From assembly GCA_016934955.1 (NCBI GenBank), contig JAFGRY010000027.1, positions 62,001 through 126,000 on the forward strand: 64,000 nucleotides of DNA. The letters are read 5' to 3'. Made by a program: the position numbers and the translations under genes. This document shows, piece after piece, positions 61,755-64,000 of this stretch (the stretch's first letter is position 1; every line of letters starts with the position of its first letter). Source of the stretch: a bacterium. Lineage in GTDB: Bacteria > Zhuqueibacterota > QNDG01 > JAGLOF01. The notes below the pieces were generated by a model. The model had not been told where the DNA came from. It saw only the letters and a program-made list of their open reading frames with translations, and did no database searches.

Positions 61755-62707
61755 TGGTGAAGACACTGGTACGGCATGGGCTGTTTCTCATTGTGGGCAT
61801 GGTCGCTCTCTGCGGCTGCGGCGGCGGCAGGAAGGACGGCGCGTATACGGTGGGATTCTCACAGGTAACCGTAAAGGAGCCCTGGAGAGTGGTGTTTAAC
61901 GAGAACCTTCAGGCCAAAGCCGACACCTATGGAGAACGGCTCCGCCTGATAACCCTCGATGCCAATGACAAGACCGAAAATCAGGTGGCTCATATCGAGA
62001 CGTTCATAGTGAAAAAAGTGGACGGCATTCTCATTTCACCCAAAGAGGCGTCCGGGTGTTCGGAGGCGATCAAGGAAGCCATGGAGGCGGGCATTCCGGT
62101 CATGGTCCTCGATCGCAACACCACATACAGGGATTACACGGCCTTCGTCGGGGCTGATAATGGCGAGATCGGAAAGGCAGCGGGAATGTATGTCCGGGAT
62201 CTGCTCGGGGGTGAGGGGGCCGCTGCCGGGGTTGTGTATGAGATCTGCGGCTCGCTGGCCTCCACCCCCGCCCAGGAACGACGGGGCGGATTTCACGCCG
62301 TGCTTGACCGGGAACCGGGAGTAACCATCATCGGCGGCCTGGACGGGGACTGGAAGCTGGACCGCGGCAAGGCGATCGCCCAGGATGCGCTGCAGGTGCA
62401 TGACGATATCGATGTCATCTATGCGCACAATGACCCCATGGCCTACGGAGCCTACCAGGCGGCGAAGGAGCTGGGGAAGGAATCCGGGATTGCCTTCATC
62501 GGCATTGACGGCCTGCCGGGAGAGGGATGCCAGTGGGTGAAAAATGGTATTCTCAAGGCGACCTTTCTCTATCCCACGCCGGGTGAAAAGGCGCTGGAAT
62601 TGATGATGGACATGCTGGAGGGGAAGCGGACCATCGAGCGGGGCACGTCGATTCAGCTGCCGACGGCGACGATTACAGCCGAGAATGCGGATGAGCATAT
62701 ACGGTAA
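61754..62707 (+). CDS. sugar ABC transporter substrate-binding lipoprotein (RbsB type)
   Basis: A 317-residue periplasmic sugar-binding protein of the pentose/hexose family with a lipobox (VALCGCGGGRKDG), so it is membrane-anchored. The first lobe begins YTVGFSQVTVKEPWRVVFNE and the hinge region contains GILISPKEASGCSEAI. The ligand-contact elements VMVLDRNT, STPAQERRGGFHAVL and VIYAHNDPMAYGAYQA are all present. Its start shares one base with the permease stop (TAATG). The arrangement GH172-ATPase-permease-binding protein suggests an arabinose, fructose or related monosaccharide as ligand. Confidence 0.95.
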   Translation: MVKTLVRHGLFLIVGMVALCGCGGGRKDGAYTVGFSQVTVKEPWRVVFNENLQAKADTYGERLRLITLDANDKTENQVAHIETFIVKKVDGILISPKEASGCSEAIKEAMEAGIPVMVLDRNTTYRDYTAFVGADNGEIGKAAGMYVRDLLGGEGAAAGVVYEICGSLASTPAQERRGGFHAVLDREPGVTIIGGLDGDWKLDRGKAIAQDALQVHDDIDVIYAHNDPMAYGAYQAAKELGKESGIAFIGIDGLPGEGCQWVKNGILKATFLYPTPGEKALELMMDMLEGKRTIERGTSIQLPTATITAENADEHIR

Positions 62708-62953
62708 TCAAGGAAAAAGGAAAACGGATAAAGGATAAAGTCCCTACCGTCCGCCCCTTCCTGCGACTTTCAGGGGGCCGGTCTCAGGAACTGAACATCG
62801 CTACGCGGGTTTCGGTATCGCAATCGCTAAGCGAAGACAGCAGACAGAATCCTGTCCTTTCCCCCGGGTTGGCGGCGGTCCCCTGACCGCCGGAGGTGAG
62901 TCTGAGGCAGGTGTGTCGCATTTCGACCAAGACGATTTATGGCGCAATTTTCC
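62708..62953. other. non-coding stretch between the sugar importer and the Hsp20 control region
   Basis: No convincing gene is present. It starts with purine-rich repeats (GGATAAAGGATAAAG) and contains one hairpin without a T run: GGCGGTC at 62874-62880 with GACCGCC at 62885-62891. Stops occur in all frames. The control elements that follow are listed separately. Confidence 0.5.
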
Positions 62954-63006
62954 TGCCATTTTGACATCTCCGTGCATAAACGAATAAATTGCCTGCCGTT
63001 TTGGCA
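62954..63006. promoter_or_regulatory. two inverted-repeat motifs, possible enhancer sites for a sigma-54 activator
   Basis: TGCCATTTTGACA at 62954-62966 and TGCCGTTTTGGCA at 62994-63006 are related dyads differing at two positions. Their centres are 40 bp apart (about four helical turns) and lie about 80 and 120 bp upstream of the sigma-54 -12 element. This is the usual place for activator sites. The second also forms the loop side of the hairpin at 62991-63015. Confidence 0.55.
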
Positions 63007-63015
63007 GGCTTTTTT
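62991..63015 (+). terminator. Rho-independent terminator candidate
   Basis: GCCTGCC at 62991-62997 pairs with GGCAGGC at 63003-63009 around a 5-base loop, followed by TTTTTT at 63010-63015. It could end the sugar-importer transcript, although its stem overlaps the second dyad of the enhancer-like pair. Confidence 0.7.
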
Positions 63016-63065
63016 ATTCGACGATAAATACATATAACTTATTGTTAAAAATGAAATTAAATAGT

Positions 63066-63083
63066 TTGGCACGTGGCTTGCAT
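63066..63083 (+). promoter_or_regulatory. sigma-54 (RpoN) -24/-12 promoter for hsp20
   Basis: TGGCAC at 63067-63072 and TTGC at 63078-63081 have the invariant GG and GC exactly 10 bp apart, and the flanks (T before, G after, A/T at the end) match the YTGGCACGrNNNTTGCW consensus. Transcription would begin near 63093, about 54 bp before the Hsp20 ATG. No sigma-70 elements of similar quality are in the gap. Confidence 0.85.
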
Positions 63084-63146
63084 TACCATTAGCGTCAGTG
63101 AGTGAATGATAATGGTTACATTAAGGAATGCAAGGAGGTATGCGCT

Positions 63147-63578
63147 ATGTACTGGACAAACTTTTACAATCCGAGAAATCCTCTGAGTGATATCGGGAGA
63201 ATTCAGAGAGATCTGCACCGTTTGTTCAATGAGTACTATCCTGAAACACAGCGTGCATTTCCTGCGGTGAATATCTGGACCAAAGATGACAGCGCTGTGG
63301 TAACCGCCGAACTTCCCGGATTTACCAAGAAAGACGTAAAATTGTCGGTGGTTGATCAGGATGTAATTATTGAGGGTGAACCGGTCAGCGAGAAACGTAA
63401 TGAAAAAGAGCACTATCATCGCCGGGAGCGCAGCAGGAGCATGTTTAAACGCTCGATCCATCTGCCCTTCCCCATCGATGCCTCAAAGGTCGATGCACGG
63501 CTGAACAACGGGGTGCTTGTCATGTCGCTGCCCCGGGCCGAGGAAGACAAACCCAAGAAAATTGAGATTCAGGCATAA
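63147..63578 (+). CDS. Hsp20/alpha-crystallin-type small heat-shock protein
   Basis: A 143-residue cytoplasmic holdase chaperone. The N-terminal arm (about 1-40) contains WTNFYNPRNPLSDIGRIQRD. The alpha-crystallin domain begins at PAVNIWTKDDSAVVTAELPG and runs to the hallmark DARLNNGVLVMSLPRAEED (A-x-x-x-n-GVL). The C-terminal KKIEIQA holds an IxI-like anchoring motif. The ribosome site is AAGGAGG. It binds unfolding proteins and forms large oligomers. It is preceded by a sigma-54 promoter and followed 21 bp later by a second Hsp20 gene. Confidence 0.95.
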   Translation: MYWTNFYNPRNPLSDIGRIQRDLHRLFNEYYPETQRAFPAVNIWTKDDSAVVTAELPGFTKKDVKLSVVDQDVIIEGEPVSEKRNEKEHYHRRERSRSMFKRSIHLPFPIDASKVDARLNNGVLVMSLPRAEEDKPKKIEIQA

Positions 63579-63599
63579 TACGGGATGGAGGTGAATACC

Positions 63600-64000
63600 A
63601 TGGCTGAGAAAAAATCAATTCAGAAGCAGGAGTCGCAGGCGATCGAGCAGTCAGAGAGAATCCGTTCAGGCAAAGTATTCCTTCCTGCGACCGACATTAT
63701 AGAGACGGACAATGAGATCATTATCAGGGCTGACATGCCGGGTGTGAACGAGAAGGCGATCGACATTACGCTTGATAACAAGGTGCTGACGATTCAGGGA
63801 TGCGTCGACCAGGATACGCCCGGAGATTATCAGCTTGCCTACAGCGAATATGAAACCGGCGACTACCTGAGGAAGTTCACTCTCAGTGACGCCATCGAAC
63901 AGGAAAAGATCAACGCCCGTTACAAGGAAGGCGTGCTGGAAGTGACGCTGCCCAAGGCCGAGAAAATGAAGGCGCGGCAGATCACCGTAACATCAGAGTA
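63600..64000 (+). CDS. second Hsp20-type small heat-shock protein, partial at window end
   Basis: About 133 residues are visible; the frame is open at 64000, so the C-terminus is missing. It starts at ATG 63600 after GGAGGTG. The N-terminal arm is short and Gln-rich (MAEKKSIQKQESQAIEQSER). The alpha-crystallin domain is clear: PATDIIETDNEIIIRADMPG, then KEGVLEVTLPKAEKMKARQI. It differs from the first protein in its arm and in an Asp/Glu/Tyr-rich middle (DYQLAYSEYETGDYLRKFTL). The pair probably forms mixed or complementary oligomers and shares the upstream sigma-54 promoter. Confidence 0.93.
   Translation, partial: MAEKKSIQKQESQAIEQSERIRSGKVFLPATDIIETDNEIIIRADMPGVNEKAIDITLDNKVLTIQGCVDQDTPGDYQLAYSEYETGDYLRKFTLSDAIEQEKINARYKEGVLEVTLPKAEKMKARQITVTSE

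Noticed and set aside
62991-63015. Treating the hairpin only as a terminator
   Set aside because: The stem and T run support termination, but the same dyad is repeated 40 bp upstream and correctly placed for a sigma-54 activator, so both readings are kept.

Overview
The window looks like a Gram-negative bacterium of the Fibrobacteres-Chlorobi-Bacteroidetes (FCB) superphylum or a neighbouring candidate phylum. Three large secreted proteins end in a type-A type IX secretion (T9SS/FlgD-like) sorting domain with the NYPNPFN signature. There is also a TonB-dependent receptor with an N-terminal carboxypeptidase-like domain, a DUF5916 barrel protein, many lipoprotein and Tat signals, and an RND/TolC efflux system. 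Most genes are GC-rich, so the complementary strand of real genes carries long spurious open frames. A few stretches (about 13.8-16.1 kb and 39.5-42.9 kb) are clearly richer in A+T. The lineage is inferred from gene content only.

Layout. 1-7.1 kb: a partial TonB receptor, an APC permease fused to a PTS EIIA domain, a CaCA cation exchanger, two flavodoxin-fold proteins and a VOC protein. 7.2-13.8 kb: a GH3-PA14 glycosidase, a beta-lactamase-fold hydrolase, a DUF255 thioredoxin-domain protein and a GNAT, the last three joined by 2-4 bp or 1 bp overlaps. 14-23.6 kb: a secreted T9SS protein, a Spy/CpxP-like protein, an M20 peptidase, a DUF5916 protein, a C45-like Ntn hydrolase and a BAHD-like acyltransferase. 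23.7-29.6 kb: an MFP-RND-TolC operon closed by a perfect palindromic terminator. 30-34.3 kb: an M16 protease lipoprotein, a small membrane protein and a TIGR01777 epimerase.

34.4-62.7 kb is a carbohydrate-use region. It holds GH43, GH127, a Tat-exported sulfatase, two arylsulfotransferase-like T9SS proteins, a xylulokinase, an aldo/keto reductase, a cytidylyltransferase-GHMP fusion, a rhamnose/fucose mutarotase, a GH29 fucosidase, GH172, and a complete ribose-type sugar ABC importer coupled to GH172. Together these would release arabinofuranose, xylose or fucose from a possibly sulfated plant or algal glycan, import monosaccharides by ABC transport and phosphorylate a pentulose. No SusC/SusD pair and no pentose isomerase is present; a truncated 3' gene remnant sits directly before the xylulokinase. 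A REP-associated tyrosine transposase (RAYT) with palindromes around and inside it, and a TetR-serine hydrolase pair, interrupt this region.

The window closes with two tandem Hsp20 genes. The first follows a near-perfect sigma-54 promoter (TGGCACGTGGCTTGC) preceded by two similar inverted repeats 40 bp apart, which look like an enhancer for an unknown activator. The other most unusual objects are the RAYT gene carrying a 34-bp palindrome and seven 21-bp tandem repeats within its own reading frame, an orphan lipoprotein made of a SecDF P1-head-like domain, and the cytidylyltransferase-GHMP fusion.
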